Assembly: GCA_943736015.1 (NCBI GenBank)
Contig: OX031061.1
Coordinates: 61,820,192-61,884,191, forward strand
Length of the DNA: 64,000 nucleotides
Source: Tridacna crocea
Taxonomy: Eukaryota; Mollusca; Bivalvia; Cardiida; Cardiidae
Direction: 5' to 3'
The notes beneath the pieces were generated by a model. That model had not been told where the DNA came from and ran no database searches. It saw only the letters and a program-made list of their open reading frames with translations. Positions 27,640-37,179 of this stretch are shown in pieces; position 1 is the first letter of the stretch, and each line of letters starts with the position of its first letter. Position numbers and translations under genes: made by a program.

Positions 27640-27831
27640 ACAGAGCATTTTCATCATTTCCCACTATGTTTTCAAAAGCTGTCGATTTCTCAGAAGAATT
27701 CTCCTTTTCTGGAAACAAGAGTTTTCTTTTTTTCCAATGTTTTCAAAAGCCATCTCTTTATCTGAAAGACTTCTCTTCTGGTCACCAACATTTTCTTCTT
27801 TTCCTACAATGTTTTCAAAAACCTCCAATAT
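27640..27831 (+). repeat. Tandem right stem arms of TTAA-hairpins
   Basis: TTTCCCACTATGTTTTCAAA, then TTTTTCCAATGTTTTCAAAA, then TTTTCCTACAATGTTTTCAA: three arm copies without matching left arms. The same occurs in copy B near 35400-35515, and a related pair at 28100-28200. Confidence 0.6.
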
Positions 27832-28068
27832 TTCAACTCTTTATCAGACGACAAAGTTTTGACCTTGCCCAACTTGAAAGTATTTGCAGACAACAATAAT
27901 TTATTTAAATGTGACTCAAATAATGAAATTTGATCCTGATAGGGTAGAAAACATGGTGGGAAAAAGAGAAAACGCTGGTTACCAGCATTTTCTCCTTTTC
28001 CCACAGTGCTTTCAAAAGGCTTCTTCCTCAAGGGTGTTAAAAGTTGTTATTGAGTGGTAAAGGGTTAA
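27832..28068 (+). repeat. TTAA-hairpin element, subfamily 1, copy A
   Basis: TTCAACTCTTTATCAGACGA to GTGGTAAAGGGTTAA. Counterpart 35515-35725. Confidence 0.85.
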
Positions 28069-28303
28069 AAAGCCTTCTTTTTCTTCAAAGGCATCCTGTA
28101 TGGTTACCAACATTTTTTTCTTTTCCTACAATGTTTTAGAAAGCCTACAGTGTTTTCAAAAGCCTTCTCTACTTGGGGTGTTAAAACTCAGGATTGTGTG
28201 GAATGGGGTAAAAGGAATGACAAGATAAAAAGATAGAAATTCATAAAACGAACCTTATTTATTTAACAATGCAGTTCTGTGCATATACATGTATATTAAT
28301 TAC

Positions 28304-28531
28304 TAAACTCTTTACCAACAACAAAATTTTAGACTGGTCCAAATTGAAAGCACTTGCAGATGGCAATATAAAATTGACTGGAAATTTGAAATTTGTTTCC
28401 AGCAGGGTAGAAAACATTGTGGGAAAAGGAGAAAATGCTGGTTACCAGCATTTTCTCCTTTTCCCACAATGTTTTCAAAAGGCTTCTCCCTCAGGGTCAT
28501 AAAAACCAGGGATTGTACAGTAAAGGGTTAA
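28304..28531 (+). repeat. TTAA-hairpin element, subfamily 1, copy A
   Basis: Left CTAAACTCTTTACCAAC, right ACAGTAAAGGGTTAA; perfect hairpin at its core. Counterpart 36128-36357. Confidence 0.87.
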
Positions 28532-28577
28532 GAATTATCATTAAAACAAAGTGAAGTCAGTAAATTCATATTCCTGT

Positions 28578-28799
28578 TTAAACCTTTACCAAAAACTTTT
28601 AAAAACCCTGTGAAAGAAGCAGTTTTAAAACATTATGGGAAAAGGAGAAAATGCTGATAACCAGTATTTTCTCCTTTTCCCACAATGTTTGCTACCCTGC
28701 TGAAAACAAATTTCAATTTTTGAGTTACATTTATTTTGTTGTCTGCAAAAGCTTTCAACTTGGACAAGTATAAAATTATGCAGTTTGGTAAAGATTTAA
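28578..28799 (-). repeat. TTAA-hairpin element, present in copy A only
   Basis: Lies between CCTGTT and AAATCAGTGTTTACATT; copy B has the same flanks joined at one TTAA (36382-36385). Confidence 0.88.
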
Positions 28800-29017
28800 A
28801 AATTTAAATCAGTGTTTACATTCTCACTATTTCCTGAACCTGAAGCTAATACTTTAACAAACAATACTGAAAGCATTTGCAATTGACAAATATAGGTAAA
28901 GGGATGGTTACTGTTTTGAGCTGTTAAAAAAAAAAAACTTGGGGAAAAACAACATGTAGGTCATCTACATTTTCCTCTTTTCCCATAATCTTTTCAAAAG
29001 CTTTATACCTAAGGGAA

Positions 29018-29300
29018 GCCAAGCTCTGGTAGCTCATTTGGTAGCACGCAGGACTTGGGAACAAGAGATTGTGGGCTTGTTCCCTGGCTCCACCAATTTC
29101 TTTTAGGGGATTGCTGATAGCCTATTATTGTCCTGACAATGGTTATGTGGGAAAGCAGCCAGTGGTTTGGAAAAGAAAACTGTGTGGAGTACTGATAAAA
29201 GAGACTCCAGGAAAGCATGAATAGGTGAACTGGCCACTGTGACATAACTGAAATAATACTGAAAGTGGCTCTAAACACCATACAATCAAAACAATCAATT
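29018..29300 (+). repeat. SINE type B
   Basis: tRNA-like head CTCTGGTAGCTCATTTGGTA with a B-box-like GGGCTTGTTCCCTGG; body GGGATTGCTGATAG; tail GTGGCTCTAAACACCATACA. Confidence 0.78.
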
Positions 29301-29313
29301 GTACCAGCAGGTA

Positions 29314-29665
29314 TTAAACTTTTACCATAATATACCGTAATCCCCAGTTTTATAAACCCTGAGGATGGAGGCTTTAGAAAATAATGAGGAAAAGGGAGAG
29401 AAACACTGGTAATTAGCATTTTCTGCTTTTCTCACAATCTTTTCTATCCATTCCAAGACATATCTCAACATTTGGTTGACATTTAATTTGTTGTCTGCAA
29501 ATGATTTCAATATGTACTGGTCTAAAAGGCAGTATTCTCTCATTTTCCCACAATGTTTTCTATCCTTTCAAAGAAAATTTTTCTACTCTGTGCACCATGT
29601 GATTCGTCTTCTGCAAATGCTTTCAGTTTTGACCATCCTTTTTTTTTTCATTGTAAAGAGCTAAA
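29314..29665 (-). repeat. TTAA-hairpin elements, degenerate pair
   Basis: First TTAAACTTTTACCATAATA with core CACTGGTAATTAGCATT; then a right-half fragment ending TTGTAAAGAGCTAA. Counterpart of the first at 36954. Confidence 0.65.
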
Positions 29666-29794
29666 AGAAACTACCGGTATTAACCTCAGTGAATACCTAC
29701 TGTAATACTTTTCCTGTTTTCCTTTCAGTCGCTATTTGCCTTTTCCCTACTCAAATATTCCTTTAGCCACAAAATTGTTAATTTGCAATATATC

Positions 29795-30021
29795 TTAACT
29801 CTTTACCAGATGACAAAATTTTGGACTAGTCCAACTTGAAAGAATTTGCAGACGACATAATAAGCATGACTCAAAAACTGAAATTTCATTTTGAAAGGGT
29901 AGAAAACATAGTGGGAAAAGGAGAAAATGCCGGTAACCAGCATTTTCTCCTTTTCCCACAAGGTTTTTAAAGGTTTTCTTTCCCGGGGTCGCCAAAAGTC
30001 GGGATCGTGTGGTAAAGTTAA
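29795..30021 (+). repeat. TTAA-hairpin element, subfamily 1
   Basis: TTAACTCTTTACCAGATGAC to GTGGTAAAGTTAA. Confidence 0.87.
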
Positions 30022-30042
30022 TCCAAGTCAGTCATCCATAAT

Positions 30043-30263
30043 TTAATTCTTCACCAAACAACAAAATTCTAGACTTGTCCAAACTGAAAGCATTTGCAGA
30101 TAACAAAATAAACAAATCTCAAAAATTGAAATTTGTTTTCAGGAAACACTTTGGGAAAAAGAAAACATGCTGGTTACTAGCATTTTCTTCTTTTCCCACA
30201 ACGTTTTCAGAAGCCTTTTGTATCAGAATTGTTAAAAGTCGGGATGGCTTGGTATTCAGTTAA
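30043..30263 (+). repeat. TTAA-hairpin element, subfamily 1
   Basis: TTAATTCTTCACCAAACAAC to TTGGTATTCAGTTAA; centre GCTGGTTACTAGC. Confidence 0.82.
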
Positions 30264-30314
30264 AGCAGTTGAAGAGGACAGTTTGAATTTAGCTTCATGT
30301 TTTGAGATTTGAAA

Positions 30315-30400
30315 ATATCGAACGATGAAAAGGAGAAAAACCTTAGATACCAGTATTTCCTCCTTTTCCATCAGTGTTTTCTGCTTTTTTAAATCATGGA
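30315..30400. repeat. TTAA-hairpin core, degenerate
   Basis: ATGAAAAGGAGAAAAACC and TTTCCTCCTTTTCCATCAG. Confidence 0.5.
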
Positions 30401-30444
30401 TCTCATAACTTTAGCTATATGTAATTTACAGAATGCAAAACCTT

Positions 30445-30671
30445 TTAACCCTTTACCAAAGAAAAAAATTTAGCCTTTGTCCAAATTGAAAGCATTTGCA
30501 GACGACAATTTCAAAGTGGCTACAATTGTGCAAATTTTCTTTGATAGGGTAGAAAACATTGTGGGGAAAGGAGAAAACACGTGGTTACCAGCATTTTCTT
30601 CTTTTCCCACGTTTTCCAAAGGCTTCTTTTCCAGGAGGATCAAAAGTCGGCATTTTGTGTTAAAGGGTTAA
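30445..30671 (+). repeat. TTAA-hairpin element, subfamily 1
   Basis: TTAACCCTTTACCAAAGAAA to GTGTTAAAGGGTTAA; the left stem arm has an ACGT interruption. Confidence 0.84.
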
Positions 30672-30704
30672 CCTGGACAATTTTGTAGCCTCAGTTATCA
30701 TGAG

Positions 30705-30935
30705 TTAACCCTATTCCAAACGACAAAATTTTAGACTGGTCCAAATTGAAAGCAGTTGCAGACGACAAAATAAAAACCTAATTGAAAAATTGAAATATGT
30801 TTCCAGCATGGTAGAAAACATAGTGGGAAAAGGAGAAAATTCTAGTAACCAGCCTTTTCTCCTTTTCCCATAATGTGTTCAAAAGGCTTCTATCTCAGGG
30901 TTGTACAAACCAGGGATTGTTTGGTAAAGGGTTAG
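30705..30935 (+). repeat. TTAA-hairpin element, subfamily 1
   Basis: TTAACCCTATTCCAAACGAC to TTTGGTAAAGGGTTAG; centre TTCTAGTAACCAGCC. Confidence 0.84.
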
Positions 30936-30974
30936 GCATTTTGTTCTTTTGTTACAGAATCAAAATACTGAGTT

Positions 30975-31409
30975 TCAACACATAGTAGTTATCTTCTTAT
31001 GAGAGGGACATACCACTAGCTGGTTCTGTTTCTTTATAAATGACTTCACAACGGTTCTATAATATGGTAGACGACTGAATTCTGTTTCTTCAGTGTTCCA
31101 CATGTTTCTTATTGAACGTTCGTGAAGTTTAAGTGCTGCAAAAATTACTGGACAACCATTAACTCCCCAAGCAATTCTGTACTGAAAATCTGAAATGAAA
31201 AAAGAAATTTTCAAACCTTTCACACACTGTATCAGTAAAAAAAAACACCCATGAGGTAAAGGGTTTTTTTGGATGGTAGCTGAATGCACTGGCATTTGAC
31301 CTACTTCTTTGTATATACTCAGATAGAACAAATCGATTTTGATTTGCAATGTGTAAGAAATATTCACACGCTCATTGGCAGGCATATGCTGCCATATTTT
31401 CTTGAACAT
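30975..31409 (-). CDS. Possible gene fragment or chance ORF, 144 codons
   Basis: An open frame from ATG 31409 to a stop at 30975. The part downstream of a good acceptor-like TTCTTTTTTCATTTCAG (minus strand, near 31190) reads FQYRIAWGVNGCPVIFAALK then NMWNTEETEFSRLPYYRTVV and looks more protein-like than the rest. No family is recognised, no donor or partner exon is convincing, and no homologous copy occurs in the window. It lies in the segment between the two copies of the large duplication. Confidence 0.25.
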   Translation of the reverse strand: MFKKIWQHMPANERVNISYTLQIKIDLFYLSIYKEVGQMPVHSATIQKNPLPHGCFFLLIQCVKGLKISFFISDFQYRIAWGVNGCPVIFAALKLHERSIRNMWNTEETEFSRLPYYRTVVKSFIKKQNQLVVCPSHKKITTMC

Positions 31410-31577
31410 TTATGAAACCATTATTTACCAGCACTGAGCATCACCCAATAACCCGATGGATATACTGCTTTTCAACAAAACAAAACAACGGTGATGATAA
31501 AAAGGTAATTGGTTGCCAGGTTACTTTTCATTATCTTACTTCATTTTGAGCCATAAAAGAATTTCAATGTTTCTATT

Positions 31578-31811
31578 TCACTTATTACTATACGACAATG
31601 TATTAGGCTTGTCCAAATCGAAAGCATTTGAAGACGACAAGATAAAAGTGACTTAAAATTTGAAATTTGTTTTGTGAGGGGTAGAAAACATTGTGGGAAA
31701 AGGAGAAAATGCTGGTAATGATTATAAGCATTTTCTCCTTTTCCCACAATGTTTTCTAAAGGCTTCTTTCTTAGGGTCGTCAAAAGTAGGGATTGTGTGG
31801 TAATGGGTTAA
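31578..31811 (+). repeat. TTAA-hairpin element, subfamily 1, altered tip
   Basis: CTTATTACTATACGACAATG to GTGGTAATGGGTTAA. The tip reads GCTGGTAATGATTATAAGC, an insertion that opens a loop. Confidence 0.82.
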
Positions 31812-31849
31812 GTATACTGTACGCAACAAGCCATCGTTTTTGAAGACAT

Positions 31850-31955
31850 TCATTGTTTTCAAACCACCATAATAAATGGCATTTTCTCCTTTTCCAACAA
31901 GGTTTTTCTACCCTTTTTATGGCAAATTTCATCATTCCAACCACATTGTATTTTA
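31850..31955 (-). repeat. TTAA-hairpin right half
   Basis: GGCATTTTCTCCTTTTCCAA then TTCTACCCTTTTTATGGC. Confidence 0.55.
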
Positions 31956-32254
31956 CACATAAAGAAATCATCTACATGTATCCATGGGCTGACAATGCTT
32001 CAGAACCCTGTGGCCAAAACAAAACATACAAAATGTTTTCTTCAGTCTGACAGAATGGTTTGATATGATGTTATAGAACTGACTTTAGATTTGTTGGTCA
32101 ATAAGAAAAGGATCTATGTACACAGCCTACATTTGATCCAAAGGGGAGCTTCGATGCCATTTTTTTAAAATGTTTCTCCTCTCCGAGACCCAATTACAAA
32201 ATGACACCTGGGAAATCCTTCAGTCTACAGGTATATACAAAGCCTAGTGGTTGC

Positions 32255-32325
32255 ATGCTTGCTCCAATGCTTTTTTTGTTATTTGGTCTCCACAGCAGAG
32301 ACTAAATAACAACAACAGCATCGGA
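32255..32325. repeat. Foldback, GCTTGCTCCAATGC stem
   Basis: GCTTGCTCCAATGCT...TGTTATTTGGTCTC pairs with GAGACTAAATAACAACAA...AGCATCGGAGCAAGC around a CACAGCA loop. 32040-32250 shows nothing. Confidence 0.7.
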
Positions 32326-32394
32326 GCAAGCCTTCAGAGTTGGACTGAAGGTACACAGTCCCCAGCTTAGGTACAGAGTCCCCAGCTTCAAAAT

Positions 32395-32605
32395 ATATCC
32401 TTGAGAACTCTAAGTTCTTTTGAAACCACTATAGAAATAGGATGAAATACTAATATCCAGCATTTTCTGGTTTTTCCTATCATTTCACTTTTCCTATCCT
32501 ATCAAGGACAGAGGTCATCTTTTGACCAACTTTTAGATTTGTTGTCTGCTAAATTGCTTCCAATTTGATGCAGGCCTAAAGTTTGTCATCTTCTAAATAG
32601 TTAAA
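32395..32605 (-). repeat. TTAA-hairpin element, degenerate
   Basis: Ends in CTTCTAAATAGTTAA; centre ACTAATATCCAGCATT. Confidence 0.55.
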
Positions 32606-33381
32606 TGTTTACCAAACTTTTCCTCCATTTTTTGTGTTACTTATTTTTCAAAACTTAAATAAAGTGTTTTAATAACAGAACTTTTACGCTTCTTCTACAA
32701 AGCCAAACTTTTATCCGAATATAGTACAACCTGGACACTGTGAAAATAAAACATGTCAATGATTCCAGTATTTTGTGGATTGTTTTACGGTTTATATGTG
32801 AAGATACACGCGATTTTTTTGTGTTAGATTATGAAATGTACGACTAAACAACAAGAAGCACTCGTCAAATCACAAGAAATCAAGGAAAACTATCTCGTCT
32901 CCTTGTGTTTGTTTATTTCCGGTTCCATGAACTGATATTTGTTAAAACATCATCATGTATTTTTTGTCCATTCTTTTATTTACTTTCTTGCTCTCTTCCT
33001 TCTCTTATTTATTCCATTTTACCTGCGTTTGTAATTGGTATTTTGTTCTAAACTGATTTTCTTTCACAATTTAAGGCCATTGCGATAGAATGATAAACTA
33101 CCAATGGTCGATGGGAGACAACTCGTACAAAATTTTGTTATTTGTAATGTCAGAGTTGCTTCCCCTATTGAAGAGGAAAGGGCTTATTTCTGACTGCTTC
33201 ACGTCGTTCCCTTTGAAGATAGGCCTTCAAGAGACAGGCTCCACCCAAAGCCTCGCTTTGGCTTTTTCCGGTAGTGCTAAATGACTGCGGCTACAGTACC
33301 TGAATGGTAGAAGCAGTAGGCGGGAAATGGAACCTCCTCTTCATGCCTGTGGTCCTTATATGCCTGTGCACCTTACAAAAA

Positions 33382-33420
33382 ATGCCAGCAAAGAGCAAGC
33401 GTAAAACCGAGGACGAATAA
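33382..33420 (+). other. 12-codon micro-ORF in copy B
   Basis: ATG to TAA reading MPAKSKRKTEDE; compared with copy A one change is synonymous (Ala) and one is His to Arg. Confidence 0.25.
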
Positions 33421-34195
33421 ACACGGTAACGTCTGTAGAGACGATCGGTTTGACATGCGATAATTTTTCATCTAGCTGTAACGACTTTCAATCAGTTCGT
33501 ATGGTAAAATTGTTAATTTTAATTATTCTAAAAACGACATGCCACCCGACAGAAAATAATTCAGTAAGCCATATTATATGTCAAAACATGCAAATGGCGA
33601 TTTTCCAGGATTCAAACCTTTCTCGATGATTCCATTCGAATTTCAAGAAATAAAACAGGAAATATTCTCTCTTAAAAAATCAGATTCTAGCGTTATTGTA
33701 TCGAAATCAATGCCAATGAAGCTCGCTTGTTATAATTAATTGAAATCTTCATTAAAAACAGATTAAAACCGACACATACATGTCACTTTTTCCCCAGAGT
33801 TGTGTTCAGTACTTTGATCCGTCAAGCGTCTAGGAGAAATGATGAAAGGGGGGGAAACAGATCAATATAAGGGAGATTACTCTTGGTTTTCTCTTACTCT
33901 TAGGCAGTACGAGTTTTCTCCCCTAGCCCACAATTTTTTTTAAAAAATCCCAACTGCGATAGTTTTGCATTACGGGTCTATAGGCTTCATTTATTGGGTC
34001 GATTGGTAAATGATATAATTCGATATCGTAAATAAACTGTATCTAATTGAGAAAAATGACTATTTATTCATATGTGAATCAAGGAAAATCATATTTACAC
34101 ATAATTACGTAGACTACGCCGTAGCTTTAAATCAACAGTATGCTTGTATATGATTATATTTCTTATACATTTTTATCGAATAATTCTCATGCAAT

Positions 34196-34444
34196 TTAAC
34201 CCTTCACGTGACAGTCCGGATATTTAGGGACACTCCTTAGGCTTTTGGAAAACATGTTTGGAATCTTGAGGAAAACTGCTGGTTACAAGCAATTTTCCTT
34301 CTGCCACAACGATTTCATATCCTTCGCAAAGTCCTTCTTTTGAGAAACTTTTGATCAAACAGTAGATCCCATCTGCAGATGCTATTTAAAACCAAAGACT
34401 ATAAAACTTTTATAGTTTGGCAGATTTGTTGGTTAAGAATTTAA
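34196..34444 (-). repeat. TTAA-hairpin element in copy B
   Basis: TTAACCCTTCACGTGACAGT; right TTAA 34441-34444 is the left TTAA of the next element. Confidence 0.82.
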
Positions 34445-34639
34445 CCCTTATCCTACCATATAACTGAGATAAAACCTTCAAACTGATAGTAAAACCCAAA
34501 ATTTGGCTATTTCAAAGGTATTTTTTTCAGGATTAGACATCCCCCTATTGGACAGTGTAGATCAAAGATCAGACTATATGTTCTGTGCAATCTGATCTTG
34601 ATCAATACTGTCTGTAAAAGGTCCTTGAATTGCACTTAA
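34441..34639. repeat. TTAA-hairpin, subfamily 4, full length
   Basis: TTAACCCTTATCCTACCATA to GAATTGCACTTAA. Right TTAA 34636-34639 is again shared. Confidence 0.85.
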
Positions 34640-34864
34640 CCCTTTACCCCATAAGGCATTTCTATGGTATCTCTAATTAACCCTAAATGATAGCAAGGAT
34701 GAAGCTGTTTCTTATTTGTATATGACACCTTTTGATAGTGTAGAAAACATTGTGGCAAAAGGTGAAATTGCTCGTCACGAGCAATTTCACCTTTTGCCAC
34801 AATGTTTTCCAAAGGCTCCTACAAGTAATGTGTAGAAATGAGCATCTATGGAGTAAAGGGTTAA
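34636..34864 (+). repeat. TTAA-hairpin element, subfamily 3, present in copy B only
   Basis: TTAACCCTTTACCCCATAAG to GGAGTAAAGGGTTAA. Copy A has one TTAA here (27341-27344) followed directly by CAGCCTA. Confidence 0.92.
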
Positions 34865-34890
34865 CAGCCTAAGAGTTAACACTTAGGCTG

Positions 34891-35119
34891 TTAACCCTTT
34901 ACTCCATAGATGCTCATTTCTACACATTACTTGTAGGTGCCTTTGGAAAACATTGTGGCAAATGGTGAAATTGCTCGTGACGAGCAATTTCACCTTTTGC
35001 CACAATGTTTTCTACACTATCAAAAGGTGTCATATACTCATAAGAAAGGGCTTCATCATTGCTGTTATTTAGCGTCAATTAGAGATACCATAGAAATGCC
35101 TTATGGGGTAAAGGGTTAA
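34891..35119 (-). repeat. TTAA-hairpin element, subfamily 3, inverted partner
   Basis: Near-identical inverted copy of 34636-34864. The 26 bp between them (CAGCCTAAGAG, TTAA, CACTTAGGCTG) are themselves palindromic with one mismatched pair. Confidence 0.9.
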
Positions 35120-35514
35120 TACAATAAAATACTGTCAATGATATCACAGCTGCAACCACTTCACCTATACAATGCTCTCCCTGTTTTTTTTTTCCAGCAC
35201 CTCTCACTATGGTGTTCCTAAGTCATTGGCTGCTTTCCCACATAATCATCTAGGCCATCATACACAGGTTATTCAGAAGCAAGATAGGAATGTATCCTGT
35301 TGCAATGACTATCATAAATTCTCTGAGAAGAAATTGGCAAGCTGGAATTTCGTATCAGCAACATGCTCCCTCAAATGTTGTTACTGGCTTAGCTACAGGC
35401 ATTTTCATCTTTTCCCACAATGTTGTTAAAAGTCGTCTTTTTCTCAGAAGGCTTCTCTTCTGGTCACCTGCATTTTCTTCTTTTCCTACAATGTTTTCAA
35501 AAATCTTCAATGTT

Positions 35515-35725
35515 TTAACACTTTATCAGACAACCTGGTCCAAATTGAAAGTATTTACAGACAACAATTTATATGTGACACAAATAATGAAATCTGATCC
35601 TGATAGGATAGAACACACTGTGGGAAAAAAATTGAAAATGCTGGTTACCAGTATTTTATCCTTTTCCACAGTGCTTTCAGAAGGCTTCTTCCTCAAGGGT
35701 GTTGAAAGTCGTTATTGAGTGGTAA
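35515..35725 (+). repeat. TTAA-hairpin element, subfamily 1, copy B
   Basis: TTAACACTTTATCAGACAAC; right end GAGTGGTAAAAC lost its TTAA. Centre GCTGGTTACCAGT. Confidence 0.78.
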
Positions 35726-35809
35726 AACATTTTCTTCTTTTCCTACAATATTTTGGAAAGCCTACAGTGTTTTCAAAAGCTTTCTCTATTCAGGATTATT
35801 AAAACTCAG

Positions 35810-36050
35810 GATTGTGTGGTAAGGTTAAAAGGAATGACAATATAGAAAGGCAGAAATTCATAAAATAAACCTCATTTTATTTCACAATGCAGATTATGTG
35901 GTAAGGCTAAAAAAATGACAATATAGAAAGACAAAAATTCATAAAATAAACCTCATTTTATTTCATAATGCAGATTATGTGGTAAGGTTAAAAGGAATGA
36001 CAAAATAGAAAGACCGAAATTCATAAAATAAACCTCATTTTATTTCACAA
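35810..36050 (+). repeat. Short tandem repeat of about 80-85 bp, three units
   Basis: GTAAGGTTAAAAGGAATGAC, ATAGAAAGRC, ATTCATAAAATAAACCTC and TTCACAATGCAG recur three times; copy A has one unit (28200-28272). Confidence 0.8.
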
Positions 36051-36127
36051 TGCAGTTCTGTGCATAAATATACACATGTATTTTAAAAATATTAAGTTCT
36101 CTGTATGTGATTGCTTAAAAATCATCA

Positions 36128-36357
36128 TTAACCATTTACCAAACAACAATATTTTTTGGCTGGTCCAAATTGAAAGCATTTGCAGATGACTAAATAAAAG
36201 TGATTGAAAAATTGAAATTTGTTTTGTGACGGGTAGAAAACATTGTGGGAAAAGAAGAAAATACTGCTTACCAGCATTTTCTTCTTTTTCCACAATGTTT
36301 TCAAAAGGCTTCTATCTCAGGCACATAAAAACCAGGGATTGTTTGGTAAAGGGTTAA
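36128..36357 (+). repeat. TTAA-hairpin element, subfamily 1, copy B
   Basis: TTAACCATTTACCAAACAAC to TTTGGTAAAGGGTTAA. Confidence 0.88.
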
Positions 36358-36565
36358 AACACAGTAAATTTGTATTCCTGTTTAAAAAAGTAAATCAGTG
36401 TTTACATTTTCACTTTTCTTGAACCTGAAGCTAATATTCTAGCTAACAAAATATGTTGACAGTATTTGCAACTGACAAATATAGATCAAGGATGGTTATA
36501 ACATGTAGGTCCACATTTTTCTCTTTTCCCATAATTTTTTTCAAAAGCTTTATACCTAAGGGAAG

Positions 36566-36935
36566 CCAAGCCCTGGTAGCTCATTCGGTAGCACGCAGGA
36601 CTAGGGAACAAAAGGTCGTGGTTTCAATCCCTGGCTCGACCAATTTCTTTTAGGGGATTGCTGATAGTCATTGCCACAGGAATCATCATTCAGTCGCACT
36701 AAAATTGTCAGGCGATTTATTGTGCTACCATTTTAGTTTAGCCTCATTATGCTCCCAACACTGACTATTGTCCTGACGATGGTTACGTGGGAAAGCAGCC
36801 AGTGGTTTGGAAAGAAATCTGTGTAGAGTACTGGTAAAAGAAGATCCAGGAAAGCATGGATAGGTGAACTAGCCATTGCGACGTAACTGAAATAATATTG
36901 AAAGTGGCTCTAAACACCATACAATCAAAACAATC
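36566..36935 (+). repeat. SINE type B with insertion
   Basis: Counterpart of 29018. Head CCCTGGTAGCTCATTCGGTA and B box GTGGTTTCAATCCC are better preserved here. About 90 bp (36679-36765) has no match in copy A. Confidence 0.78.
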
Positions 36936-36953
36936 AACTGTTCCAGCAGGTAT

Positions 36954-37120
36954 TTAACTTTTACCACATAATCCCCTGTTTTATTAACCCAGTGGATGAG
37001 GCTTTTAAACAATGAGGAAAAAGGAGAAAAATGCTGGTAATTAGCATTTTCTGCTTTTCTCACAATCTTTTCTATCCATTCCACGACATATCTCAGTATT
37101 TGGATGACATTTAATTTGTT
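36954..37120 (-). repeat. TTAA-hairpin element, degenerate, copy B
   Basis: TTAACTTTTACCACATAATC, core TGCTGGTAATTAGCATT; right half truncated at the duplication's end. Confidence 0.65.
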
Positions 37121-37179
37121 GAAATGACAATTTTCAAAGGATGTCAGACACTTGTAGAGGACAATAAGACCACTAGGCC

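Larger units (their letters stand above)
24385..29530 (+). repeat. Segmental duplication, copy A
   Basis: Homologous in order to 32690-37125: ACTTTTATCCGAATATA, CAACTCGTACAAAATTTTGT, AATGCCAGC-AAGAGCAAGC, AATGGCGATTTTC, GTCTAGGAGAAATGATGA, two hairpins, ATCATACACAGGTTATTCAG, CAATGCAGTTCTGTGCAT and a type-B SINE. About 1 kb (25265-26265) has no match in copy B. Confidence 0.88.
32690..37125 (+). repeat. Segmental duplication, copy B
   Basis: Direct counterpart of 24385-29530. It lacks the ~1 kb block of copy A at 25265-26265 but carries two extra subfamily-3 hairpins (34636-35119). Internal order is otherwise kept. Confidence 0.88.
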
